This document shows positions 6,928 to 13,926 of a stretch of 24,593 nucleotides of DNA, in pieces. The notes under the pieces are model-generated. The model saw only the letters and a list, made by a program, of their open reading frames with translations. It did not search any database and was not told where the DNA came from. This DNA is from an uncultured Collinsella sp. (GTDB lineage: Bacteria > Actinomycetota > Coriobacteriia > Coriobacteriales > Coriobacteriaceae): contig URPJ01000021.1 of the NCBI GenBank assembly GCA_900549745.1, positions 1 to 24,593 on the forward strand, written 5' to 3'. Position 1 is the first letter of the stretch, and every line of letters begins with the position of its first letter. A program made the translations under genes and the position numbers.

Positions 6928-6972
6928 TAAGTTAGCCATGTCGCACTTTTTGCATTATGCCCTAAGTTAGCC
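6928..6972 (-). promoter_or_regulatory. Candidate eno promoter with a 10-bp direct repeat
   Basis: The minus strand carries GGCTAACTTA twice (6972-6963 and 6937-6928), 35 bases apart. Between them is CATAAT (6959-6954), a plausible -10 box. One repeat therefore lies just upstream of the -10 and the other in the early leader. No clear -35 is seen. The repeat resembles half of a DtxR/IdeR-type box, but it is not palindromic here. Confidence 0.3.
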
Positions 6973-6993
6973 GAGGGATACACTTGATTTTCG

Positions 6994-7039
6994 AAAAATT
7001 TAGCGGGAACGATGAGGCGTGTCAGCCCGTCGTTCCCGC
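6994..7039 (-). terminator. Rho-independent terminator of mazG
   Basis: A perfect 10-bp stem, GCGGGAACGA (7003-7012) with TCGTTCCCGC (7030-7039), is followed on the minus strand by TAAATTTTT. It starts within five bases of the mazG stop. Confidence 0.85.
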
Positions 7040-7043
7040 AGTC

Positions 7044-7904
7044 TTACTCCTCCGCCTTTGCGGCATCCCACAGGTCGTTGAGGCCGTGGGTCGAAAGCTC
7101 GGCAAGATCCACGTGAGCATCGGCCGCCATCTGCTCCATCGCGGCCCAGCGACGGCGGAACTTTGCCGTGCTGGCACGAAGGGCGCTCTCGGCGTCAATG
7201 CCCTCCTTGCGCGCAACGTTGACCAGGGCAAAGAGCAGGTCGCCAAACTCCATCTCGCGCTCGGGCGAGCCGGGAGCCTCGGCCTCAAACTCGGCACGTT
7301 CCTCGGCGACCTCGTCCCACACGTCCTGGACCGTCTCCCACTCAAAGCCCACGGCAGCTGCCTTGCGCGACACCTTCTGCGCCTGCATCAGCGCCGGCAG
7401 ATGCGTGGGCACGCCGTCGAGCAGGCCCTCGGGCGCAGCCTCGCCTGCCGCCACGGCCTTGTCCTTGGCAGCCCTCTCGGCAAGCTTGACCTCGTCCCAA
7501 ATCTTGAGTACCTCGTCGGAGCTGTCGGCATCCGCATCGCCAAACACGTGCGGATGACGGCGAATGAGCTTGGCGTCGATATCGCGTGCCACGTCGGCCA
7601 GCGTAAACTCGCCGGCGTCCGCCGCGATCTGCGCGTGCAGCGCCACCTGCATGAGCACGTCGCCCAGCTCCTCGCGCAGGTGAACCGCGTCGTCCGCCTC
7701 GATGCAGTCGAGCGCCTCGTAGGCCTCCTCGATCATGTTCTTGCCAATGCTGCGGTGCGTCTGCTCGCGGTCCCACGGGCAGCCGTCGGGCTGACGCAAG
7801 CGCCAGACGGTCTGCACCAGATGTTGTAGCTCGGCCGACGCGTCGACCAGCGTGGACAGATCGCGCGAGCCCTCGGCATTTTGCTGAGCCATGTGCTGCG
7901 CCAT
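7044..7904 (-). CDS. mazG: Nucleoside triphosphate pyrophosphohydrolase MazG
   Basis: The 286-residue protein contains two MazG-type helical domains. The first has GCPWDREQTHRSI (41-53), EEAYEALD (59-66) and EELGDVLMQV (78-87), where the paired acidic residues bind magnesium. RRHPHVFGD follows (115-123). The second domain carries EFGDLLFALVNVARK. MazG hydrolyses NTPs to NMPs and diphosphate, cleaning up aberrant nucleotides and lowering (p)ppGpp levels. The frame is open far upstream, but those codons are a shadow of the phosphodiesterase gene. The ATG at 7904 has GGAGGAGG six bases before it and lies two bases after that gene's stop, so translation is coupled. Confidence 0.93.
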   Translation of the reverse strand: MAQHMAQQNAEGSRDLSTLVDASAELQHLVQTVWRLRQPDGCPWDREQTHRSIGKNMIEEAYEALDCIEADDAVHLREELGDVLMQVALHAQIAADAGEFTLADVARDIDAKLIRRHPHVFGDADADSSDEVLKIWDEVKLAERAAKDKAVAAGEAAPEGLLDGVPTHLPALMQAQKVSRKAAAVGFEWETVQDVWDEVAEERAEFEAEAPGSPEREMEFGDLLFALVNVARKEGIDAESALRASTAKFRRRWAAMEQMAADAHVDLAELSTHGLNDLWDAAKAEE

Positions 7905-7906
7905 GG

Positions 7907-8455
7907 TTAGTCCTCCTCCAGGATCACGTGGCGGAACGCTCCGCCCTCGTAGATGCCGTAGCTGTGCGTGCCGTCCTTGGGGATGCTCACGCTGCCGGGG
8001 TTGAAGAGCCACAGGCCCGGGTGCGCGGCGCTCTCCTCGTTGACCTTGACGTGCGTGTGACCGTAGACGAGCGCGGAGCCCTCGGGCAGCGCGGGCGCGT
8101 GGTCGACGCTGTTGTGCATGCCAGCGCCAAAGACATGGCCGTGCGTCAGGAACAGCTCGCGGCCGGTCTCGTCGAACAGCGTGGCGTAGTCGGCCATGAC
8201 GGGAAAGTCGAGGACCATCTGGTCGACCTCGGCATCGCAGTTGCCGCGTACCGCGATGATGCGGTCGGCCAGGGCGTTGAGCAGCGGGATCACGCGCTTG
8301 GGGGCGTAATCGCGCGGCAGGTCGTTGCGCGGACCGTGATAGAGCAGGTCGCCCAGCAGCACGATGCGGTCGGGCTGCTCGGACTCGATGGCGGCAACCA
8401 GGCGCTCGGCCCAATATGCCGAGCCGTGGATGTCGGAGGCGATGAGGTATTTCAT
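7907..8455 (-). CDS. yfcE: YfcE-like metallophosphoesterase
   Basis: The 182-residue protein has all blocks of the YfcE/MJ0936 phosphodiesterase family: SDIHGS (D8, H10), LLGDLLYHG, RGNCD, LTHGHVFG, YGHTHV and FNPGSVSIPKD, which together form a two-metal site. E. coli YfcE hydrolyses simple phosphodiesters in vitro; its natural substrate is unsettled. AAAGGA lies seven bases before the ATG. It is followed by mazG after only two bases, so the two form a unit; the upstream larC-like gene ends 60 bases away and may belong too. A GGCTGG/CCAGCC hairpin (8485-8512) sits in that gap without a T-tract. Confidence 0.92.
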   Translation of the reverse strand: MKYLIASDIHGSAYWAERLVAAIESEQPDRIVLLGDLLYHGPRNDLPRDYAPKRVIPLLNALADRIIAVRGNCDAEVDQMVLDFPVMADYATLFDETGRELFLTHGHVFGAGMHNSVDHAPALPEGSALVYGHTHVKVNEESAAHPGLWLFNPGSVSIPKDGTHSYGIYEGGAFRHVILEED

Positions 8456-8515
8456 GGGGAGATCCTTTCGAATGGGGTTGATATGGCTGGGCGCAGGATG
8501 TCGCCACCAGCCGCG

Positions 8516-9001
8516 TTATTCAAATCGCAGTGCCGCGGCTTGTGCCATCTGCATCACGCGCTGGAGCGGCACATTGTGCTCACGGGCAAGGCGAGCGCAG
8601 CCCTCGTACTCGGGCGCCGCGCGCTCACTGCCGTCGGGCAGGGTGGCCACTTTAACGGACACCTCGCCCCATGGCGTCGTTACGCGCTCAAAGCGGCGTG
8701 GTAGGCAAACGCGCTCCATAACCTGGCGACGGATGCCGTTGGTCGTGGTTTCCAAAAAGATGATCGTCTGCAGGCGCTCGATATCCTCATGCGAGCAGAT
8801 CACCTGCAGCTGCCAGCCGGGACGGCCTTTCTTGCAATAGACGGGCAGCCAGTGTACCTCGCGCGCACCGGCCTCGCGCAGGCGGTCGGCGGCGCAGGCG
8901 AGTACCTCGGGCGACGCATCGTCGATGTCGCATTCCAGCTTGACGATGGTCTCGGGCGCATCGGTCTCGCGGGACAGCGGGGATGTGCTATCGCATGGCA
9001 T
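8516..9001 (-). CDS. larC: Short LarC-like protein (C-terminal domain of nickel-pincer cofactor synthase only)
   Basis: The 161-residue protein matches the C-terminal part of LarC (DUF111): LECDIDDASPEVL (22-34), YCKKGRPGWQLQVICS (55-70), FLETTTNGIR (82-91), and APEYEGCARLA (129-139). LarC inserts nickel into the pyridinium-dithiocarboxylate cofactor of lactate racemase. Full LarC has about 400 residues, so the N-terminal domain (LarC1) is missing, and the minus strand upstream holds no trace of it. In Lactobacillus plantarum LarC is made from two reading frames by frameshifting, but here only the second half exists. The ATG at 9001 has AAAGGAG nine bases upstream; an ATG at 9040 lacks one. 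No larA, larB or larE is in the window. Confidence 0.8.
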   Translation of the reverse strand: MPCDSTSPLSRETDAPETIVKLECDIDDASPEVLACAADRLREAGAREVHWLPVYCKKGRPGWQLQVICSHEDIERLQTIIFLETTTNGIRRQVMERVCLPRRFERVTTPWGEVSVKVATLPDGSERAAPEYEGCARLAREHNVPLQRVMQMAQAAALRFE

Positions 9002-9137
9002 ACGGTCCGACTCCTTTCCGCACGGGCTCGTTTTGTTCATCCAAACGCTAGCACATCGCGGGCTGCGCGAGTGTGACGGCACGTGATGAGCGCGATTTTC
9101 CTTGTCGGCAAGAAACCGACACTCCACCGCCCCAGCC

Positions 9138-9202
9138 AAACATGTACATCAGCCTCCAAACACGTCATTTTTTGCAGCTTTTGGAGGCTGATGTACACGT
9201 TT
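9138..9202. repeat. Long inverted repeat of a second family
   Basis: Perfect 17-base arms GTACATCAGCCTCCAAA (9144-9160) and its complement (9180-9196) extend with one mismatch to AAACATGTAC / GTACACGTTT. The 19-base loop is T-rich. It lies between divergent genes (larC-like and hisJ), so it is unlikely to be a simple terminator. The sequence is unrelated to copies A-C. Confidence 0.75.
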
Positions 9203-9340
9203 TAAGGCAGGGTCGATGTCGTGTGGCAGCCCTTGCGCGCCATCTGCCCTTTCCAGTCGGTTTCGACTTGCGGCGTTCCCGGCGCGCCAGGGGTCGCGCC
9301 ATTACAATGAAGCGGATTCGCCAAATGCAAAGGAGCTGCC
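9203..9340 (+). promoter_or_regulatory. hisJ upstream region with an imperfect inverted repeat
   Basis: CCCTTGCGCGCC (9230-9241) and GGCGCGCCAGGG (9281-9292) pair at 11 of 12 positions across 39 bases. TACAAT (9303-9308) is a possible -10 box without a good -35. AAAGGAG (9329-9335) is the ribosome site of the gene starting at 9341. The rest of the 9002-9340 gap, apart from the inverted repeat at 9138-9202, shows nothing else. Confidence 0.3.
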
Positions 9341-10252
9341 ATGTCTGCTTGCCCGCTGGTCGATTGCCACACCCACACCTCGTTTTCGGACGGACATGCC
9401 TCGTTTGAGGAAAACGTCCGCGCCGCCGCTGCGGCCGGCTGCCGCGTCATGGTCTCGACCGACCACCTCACCCTGCCCGCCAGCATGGATGCCAACTGCG
9501 AGGTGCAGGTTGTCGAGGGCGACCTGCCGGCACATCGTCTGGCTTTTGAGGATGCCCGCAAGCTTGCCGCGCAGATCGCGCCGGAGCTCACCTTTATCTA
9601 CGGTTTTGAATGCGATTGGTACGAGAGCTGCGAGCCTTTGGTCGAGCGCTGGTCCCAGGGCGCCGTCGTGCGCCTGGGCAGTGTGCATTGGATTGGCAAC
9701 CCAGGCGATATCATGGCCGGCGCCGCGGGTACGGCGGGAACGGAAAACGTCGCTCGTCCCGATACACCCGATTCCCTTTGCGGTTGGATCGACGACGACA
9801 CCAACCTGCACGTTTGGGAAAACCTGGGGGTACGCGGCGTGTGGGAGCGCTACGTCGACGACTGGTGCCGCGCCTGCGAGAGCCCGCTCAACTTTGATGT
9901 AATGGCTCACCCCGACCTGGTCATGCGCTTTTCGAAGGAAGGCTTTGCGCCCGACTTTGACCCCGCACCGTTTTGGCAGCAGATGGCCGAGTGCGCGCAC
10001 GATACGGGCCGCCGCGTTGAGGTCTCGACGGCCGCACCGCGTAAGGGCTTGGACGACTACTACCCCGCAACCGGTCTTTTGCGCTGCTTTGCCCATGCCG
10101 AAGTGCCGATCACCTTTGGCTCGGACGCGCACCGCGCCTGCGATATCTGCTGGAGCATCCGCGAGGCCCAGGCCCACGCCTACGACTGCGGCTACCGGGC
10201 CTTCGATATCCCCCACCTCACCGGAGAATGGGAGTCCACACCCCTCGCCTAG
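9341..10252 (+). CDS. hisJ: PHP-family histidinol-phosphatase
   Basis: The 303-residue protein has the metal-binding blocks of a PHP phosphoesterase: VDCHTHTSFSDG (7-18), STDHLTL near residue 40, a central GFECDW, GSVHWIG, DVMAHPDLVMRF, and the closing FGSDAHRACD. PHP proteins of this type remove phosphate from histidinol phosphate, the step before HisD. The adjoining his operon has HisB as dehydratase only (195 residues) and no other phosphatase, so this gene supplies the missing step. It converges on hisE and has its own ribosome site, so it is transcribed separately from the operon. A different PHP phosphatase activity is possible, but the position makes histidine synthesis the best reading. 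Confidence 0.8.
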   Translation: MSACPLVDCHTHTSFSDGHASFEENVRAAAAAGCRVMVSTDHLTLPASMDANCEVQVVEGDLPAHRLAFEDARKLAAQIAPELTFIYGFECDWYESCEPLVERWSQGAVVRLGSVHWIGNPGDIMAGAAGTAGTENVARPDTPDSLCGWIDDDTNLHVWENLGVRGVWERYVDDWCRACESPLNFDVMAHPDLVMRFSKEGFAPDFDPAPFWQQMAECAHDTGRRVEVSTAAPRKGLDDYYPATGLLRCFAHAEVPITFGSDAHRACDICWSIREAQAHAYDCGYRAFDIPHLTGEWESTPLA

Positions 10253-10264
10253 CCATCCCTTCAT

Positions 10265-10333
10265 AAGTTGCGGTGAAATAGGGATTGTTTTGCTTGATGA
10301 AGCGCTTAAACAGTCCCTATTTCACCGCAACTT
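10265..10333. repeat. Long inverted repeat, family copy C
   Basis: Arms 10265-10290 and 10308-10333 pair at 25 of 26 positions and carry AAGTTGCGGTGAAATAG and its complement. The 17-base loop contains GCTT-GAT-GAAGC. It fills the gap between the convergent hisJ and hisE genes and probably also limits read-through from both sides. Confidence 0.8.
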
Positions 10334-10372
10334 CCATGACCCCGTTACACCAACAAAGACTGTCCCAAACGA

Positions 10373-10690
10373 CTAGTGGCGGCGGGCGTTGAGTTCGCCG
10401 GCCAGCTCGTCGAGGGTGATGCCGTAGCGCTCGAGCGTCACGAGCAGGTGGTAGACCAGGTCGCCGGCCTCGTAGCGGATGTGATCGTGATCGTTATCCT
10501 TGCAGGCCATGATCACCTCGCTCGCCTCCTCGGCAAGCTTCTTGAGCAGCTCGTCCTCGACGTCGGTCAACAGACGAGCGGTGTAGCTCTCCTGCGGCGA
10601 TGCGTCGCGACGGCCGTGAATCACCTCGGCGAGCCCCGTCAGCGTCTCACCGATATTTCCATCCTGAACGTTTGCGGTGCGCACACCCAT
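10373..10690 (-). CDS. hisE: Phosphoribosyl-ATP pyrophosphatase
   Basis: The 105-residue protein is a HisE, a member of the MazG-like all-helical NTP pyrophosphatase superfamily. LLKKLAEEASEVIMACKD and EAGDLVYHLLVTLERYGI carry the paired acidic metal ligands. It removes diphosphate from phosphoribosyl-ATP, the second step of histidine synthesis. It is the last gene of the operon, 46 bases after hisI, and is not fused to it as in enterobacteria. AGAAAGGA lies seven bases before the ATG. Confidence 0.93.
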   Translation of the reverse strand: MGVRTANVQDGNIGETLTGLAEVIHGRRDASPQESYTARLLTDVEDELLKKLAEEASEVIMACKDNDHDHIRYEAGDLVYHLLVTLERYGITLDELAGELNARRH

Positions 10691-10736
10691 AGTTCAATCC
10701 TTTCTGGTTGGCCAAGCGCCTAGTCGAGCGCCCGTC

Positions 10737-11066
10737 CTACGCGAGTTTCTTAAAGAAGCAGGTACGGTTGCCGGTGTGGCAGGCCGGACCCGGCGAGTCA
10801 ACCTTGACCAGCAGCGTATCGCTATCGCAGTCGGCCCAGAGCTCCTTGACCGCTTGCATATTGCCGCTCGTCGCGCCCTTGTTCCAGAGCTCCTGGTGAC
10901 TGCGGCTCCAAAACCACGTGGTGCCGGTCTTGAGCGTCAACCCCACCGACTCCTCGTTCATCCAGGCAACCATAAGCACCTCGCCGGTGTCATACTGCTG
11001 AACAACACAAGGAATCAGCCCCTTGGCGTCGTATTTGAGCTCGGACGCAGTTGTCACTTGCTCCAT
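10737..11066 (-). CDS. hisI: Phosphoribosyl-AMP cyclohydrolase
   Basis: The 109-residue protein opens the adenine ring of phosphoribosyl-AMP, the third step of histidine synthesis. The zinc-binding cysteines are visible as C80 (ADCDSDT), C96 (GPACHTG) and C103 (RTCFF), and the DSD acidic group binds magnesium. WFWSRSHQELWNKG and SGNMQ are typical family blocks. The start codon directly abuts the hisF stop. Confidence 0.95.
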   Translation of the reverse strand: MEQVTTASELKYDAKGLIPCVVQQYDTGEVLMVAWMNEESVGLTLKTGTTWFWSRSHQELWNKGATSGNMQAVKELWADCDSDTLLVKVDSPGPACHTGNRTCFFKKLA

Positions 11067-11849
11067 TTAAAAATCCAATCTCACGGGAATACCCTGCGAC
11101 GCCATATACTCCTTCACCTGGCGAATGCTGAAGGTTCCAAAGTGAAAGACGCTCGCCGCCAACACGGCATCGGCCTCGCCCTCAATCACACCCTCGGCAA
11201 AATGCTCGAGCGTGCCCACGCCGCCGCTCGCGATGACGGGAATCGGCACCGCGCGCGCCACGGCACGGGTGAGTGCCAGGTCAAAGCCAGCCTTGGTGCC
11301 GTCGCGATCCATGCTGGTCAGTAGGATTTCGCCGGCGCCGCGACGAGCCGCTTCATCGGCCCACGCCACCGCGTCGATGCCCGTGGCGTTGCGGCCGCCC
11401 GCCGTGAAGACCTCCCACTTGTCGGCACCAGATGCGCCGGGCAAACCGACGCGCTTGGCATCAATCGCCACGACCACGGCCTGGCTACCAAACGCCGCGG
11501 CAGCCTGGCTAATCAGCGACGGGTCGCGCACGGCGGCAGAGTTGAGCGACACCTTGTCGGCGCCGGCGGCAACCATGGTGCGCATGCCCGCCAGGTCGCG
11601 AAAGCCGCCGCCCACGGTATAGGGAATAGCGAGCTCCTCGGCCGCATGCGCCGCCATCTCGATGGTCGTCGCGCGGTTGTCGCTCGTGGCGGTAATGTCC
11701 AGGAAGACAACCTCGTCCGCACCCTCGCGGTCGTAGGCGCGGGCTAGCTCCACCGGGTCGCCCGCATCGCGCAGGCTCACAAAGTTGACGCCCTTGACCA
11801 CGCGGCCGTCCTTGACGTCCAAGCATGGAATCACGCGTTTGGTAAGCAT
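11067..11849 (-). CDS. hisF: Imidazole glycerol phosphate synthase, cyclase subunit
   Basis: The 260-residue TIM barrel begins with KRVIPCLDVKDGRVVKG, in which the Asp (D11) is the first catalytic acid; the second lies in VVVAIDAKR. DRDGTKAG and IPVIASGGVGT form the phosphate-binding end of the barrel. With HisH it converts PRFAR and ammonia to imidazole glycerol phosphate and AICAR. It lies three bases after hisA and abuts hisI. Confidence 0.97.
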   Translation of the reverse strand: MLTKRVIPCLDVKDGRVVKGVNFVSLRDAGDPVELARAYDREGADEVVFLDITATSDNRATTIEMAAHAAEELAIPYTVGGGFRDLAGMRTMVAAGADKVSLNSAAVRDPSLISQAAAAFGSQAVVVAIDAKRVGLPGASGADKWEVFTAGGRNATGIDAVAWADEAARRGAGEILLTSMDRDGTKAGFDLALTRAVARAVPIPVIASGGVGTLEHFAEGVIEGEADAVLAASVFHFGTFSIRQVKEYMASQGIPVRLDF

Positions 11850-11852
11850 GGG

Positions 11853-12596
11853 CTACTCCTCCCCTCGGGCGGCGGCCAGCGCCTGGGCCAGCGTAAAGTT
11901 GCCCTCATAGAGCGCACGACCGGTAATGGCGCCTTCAATCGCGCCCTCACCCACCGCGGCCAGCGCGCGGATGTCGTCGAGCGTCGAGATGCCGCCCGAA
12001 GCCACGACGGGAAAGCCCGCGACCTCGGCCACATGGCGATACGCCGCCACATCGATGCCCGTCTGCATGCCATCGCGCGCGATGTCGGTATACACCAGAT
12101 GCTTAAAGCCCAGCTCGGAAAGCTGTGCCACGGCATCGTCGAGTGCCACGCCCGCGCCATCACGCCAGCCGTTCACCTTGACCTGGCCGTCGCGCGCGGC
12201 AATATCTGCCACCAACAGCTCGCCAAAGCCTTGGGCCGCCACCTCGGCAAAACCCGGCTCGGCCACGAGCACCGTGCCCAGCGCAATGCGACGCGCACCG
12301 TAGCCGGCCAACTCGTCGATGCGCGCGAGCGAGCGGACGCCGCCGCCCACGTCCACAGACAGACCGTCGACGCCGCAGATGGCCTTAATCGCCGCCGAGT
12401 TAGCAGCGCGCGCGTCCTCGTCCTCGCCAAAGGCGGCGGACAGGTCGACGACGTGCACCCAGCTCGCACCCTGCTCGGCAAACGAGCGGGCGACTGCCAC
12501 GGGGTCGTCGGAATATACCTTGCAGCGGCTGCGGTCGCCGCGCTCCAGGCGCACGACCTTGCCGCCGATCAGATCGATTGCGGGAAACAGGATCAT
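11853..12596 (-). CDS. hisA: ProFAR isomerase
   Basis: The 247-residue TIM barrel has FPAIDLIGGKVVRLERGD with the catalytic Asp8, and VYTDIARDGMQTG with the second Asp. FPVVASGGIST closes the phosphate site. It isomerises ProFAR to PRFAR. Its ATG overlaps the hisH stop by four bases (ATGA), indicating coupled translation of the two. The sequence is about as long as other single-function HisA; whether it also does the PriA/TrpF reaction, as in streptomycetes, cannot be judged from this window. Confidence 0.96.
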   Translation of the reverse strand: MILFPAIDLIGGKVVRLERGDRSRCKVYSDDPVAVARSFAEQGASWVHVVDLSAAFGEDEDARAANSAAIKAICGVDGLSVDVGGGVRSLARIDELAGYGARRIALGTVLVAEPGFAEVAAQGFGELLVADIAARDGQVKVNGWRDGAGVALDDAVAQLSELGFKHLVYTDIARDGMQTGIDVAAYRHVAEVAGFPVVASGGISTLDDIRALAAVGEGAIEGAITGRALYEGNFTLAQALAAARGEE

Positions 12597-13294
12597 CGGC
12601 CAACCTCCTCGACGATGTTGACTAAGTTCTTAAGGATACGCTGCCCCAGCGCGGAGGATTTCTCGGGATGGAACTGACAACCCCACACGTTGCCGTGGCG
12701 CACGATGCACGGGAAGCTCCGCGTATAGTGCGTGCGCGCCAGCACATCGGCGGCATCGGCATCGTCGGCCACCGCGTAGCTGTGGGTGAAGTACATGTTG
12801 GCACCCTCGGCAAAACCAGTAAGCAGCGGATCGGCCGCACCGGCGGGCGTCATGTGCACCTGGTCCCAGCCCACGTGCGGCACCTTCAGGCGACTCGATT
12901 CCAAGCGCGTGCACGAGCCACGCATAATACCCAGGCCATCGACCCAGGGACCGCCAGCCTGCTCGGGGGTGTTGCCATCGGCAACCGCGCCCTCGTCCGC
13001 AGGCACGCCCTCGTTGCCGCGCTCAAAAAATAGCTGAAGGCCCAGGCAGATACCGAGCAGCGGAGTTCCGGCGGCGACGGCATCGAGCACCGCGTCCGCC
13101 TCGCCGCTCTGGCGCATAAAGGCGATCGCGTCATAGAACGCGCCCACGCCCGGGATGACCAGGCCGTCGGCGCGGCGGATCTGCTCCGGATCGTCCGATG
13201 TGCAGACGGCGGCACCGGCGCGCGCAAGCCCGCGCACAACACTCGATAAGTTGCCCTTGTGGTAGTCGACCACCACGATCTTCGGTTCGCCCAC
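12593..13294 (-). CDS. hisH: Imidazole glycerol phosphate synthase, glutaminase subunit
   Basis: This class I glutamine amidotransferase has PKIVVVDYHKGNLSSV at the start, IPGVGAF, the nucleophile elbow GICLGLQLFF and the His-Glu pair in CQFHPEKS. It feeds ammonia to HisF. An insert of roughly 15-20 residues rich in Glu, Ala and Gly follows the nucleophile block. I place the start at the GTG at 13294, which has AAGGGAGGG four bases upstream (233 residues). An ATG at 13318 would add eight residues but has only a weak site inside a hairpin region. It overlaps hisA by four bases. Confidence 0.93.
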   Translation of the reverse strand: MGEPKIVVVDYHKGNLSSVVRGLARAGAAVCTSDDPEQIRRADGLVIPGVGAFYDAIAFMRQSGEADAVLDAVAAGTPLLGICLGLQLFFERGNEGVPADEGAVADGNTPEQAGGPWVDGLGIMRGSCTRLESSRLKVPHVGWDQVHMTPAGAADPLLTGFAEGANMYFTHSYAVADDADAADVLARTHYTRSFPCIVRHGNVWGCQFHPEKSSALGQRILKNLVNIVEEVGR

Positions 13295-13318
13295 GCGACC
13301 CTCCCTTATCTCATTCAA

Positions 13319-13340
13319 AACCTGTCTTTTTTGGCAGGTT
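13319..13340 (-). other. Stem-loop between hisB and hisH
   Basis: On the minus strand AACCTGCC pairs with GACAGGTT around an AAAAAA loop. It begins inside the hisB stop codon and ends just before the upstream candidate start of hisH. It has too few T residues downstream to be a full terminator. It may protect the transcript end or adjust hisH translation. Confidence 0.45.
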
Positions 13341-13926
13341 ACAGTGAGCCCTTGGTGCTGGGGATGCCCTGCACGCGGGGATCGAGCTCGCAGGCGTGGC
13401 GCATCGTGCGGCCCACGGCCTTAAAGGCGGCCTCGATAATGTGATGCGAGTTGCTGCCCGCCAGCTCGCGCACGTGCAGTGTGAGCTTGGCGTCGCGCGC
13501 AAAGGCGTAGAAGAACTCGACGGCCAGCTCGGTATCGAAGCTGCCCACGCGCTCGGTCGGCACGGGCAGCTCGCAGTAGGCCTGTCCGCGGCCCGAAATA
13601 TCAACAGCAGCCATCACGAGCGTCTCGTCCATGGCGATCGCCGCGTCGGCAAAGCGCGTAATGCCCGCCTTGTCGCCCAGCGCCTGGCAAAACGCCTCGC
13701 CCAGCACAATACCCGTGTCCTCGACGGTGTGGTGTGCATCGACCTCCACGTCGCCCACCGCGTGCACCGTCAGATCGAACAGACCATGGCGGCCAAAAGC
13801 GTTGAGCATGTGGTCGAAAAACGGCACGCCGGTCGAGATATCGCACACGCCGCTTCCGTCCAGGTCGAGCTTTACGACAATGTCGGTCTCGCCCGTCTTG
13901 CGGGTCACCTCGGCATAGCGGTCCAT
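13339..13926 (-). CDS. hisB: Imidazoleglycerol-phosphate dehydratase
   Basis: The 195-residue protein is the dehydratase only, without the N-terminal phosphatase domain of enterobacterial HisB. The metal-binding repeats are visible: DHMLNAFGRHG, DAHHTVEDTGIVLGEA and SNSHHIIEAAFKAVGRTMRHA. It converts imidazole glycerol phosphate to imidazole acetol phosphate. Its ATG directly abuts the hisC stop. Confidence 0.97.
   Translation of the reverse strand: MDRYAEVTRKTGETDIVVKLDLDGSGVCDISTGVPFFDHMLNAFGRHGLFDLTVHAVGDVEVDAHHTVEDTGIVLGEAFCQALGDKAGITRFADAAIAMDETLVMAAVDISGRGQAYCELPVPTERVGSFDTELAVEFFYAFARDAKLTLHVRELAGSNSHHIIEAAFKAVGRTMRHACELDPRVQGIPSTKGSL

Noticed and set aside
5502..6935. A 477-codon plus-strand reading frame opposite enolase
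   Set aside because: It is a shadow caused by strong GC bias at third codon positions. The protein is low-complexity Leu/Val/Gly/Asp and His-rich, has no motifs, and the minus strand holds a complete enolase.
7905..8507. An N-terminal extension of MazG giving a 487-residue protein
   Set aside because: The extra codons run out of frame through the yfcE-like gene and read as Arg/Pro/Ala-rich nonsense. A strong ribosome site supports the ATG at 7904.
8516..9139. A longer LarC-like protein starting at 9139 or 9040
   Set aside because: The upstream codons show no LarC similarity and lack ribosome sites, whereas the ATG at 9001 has AAAGGAG.
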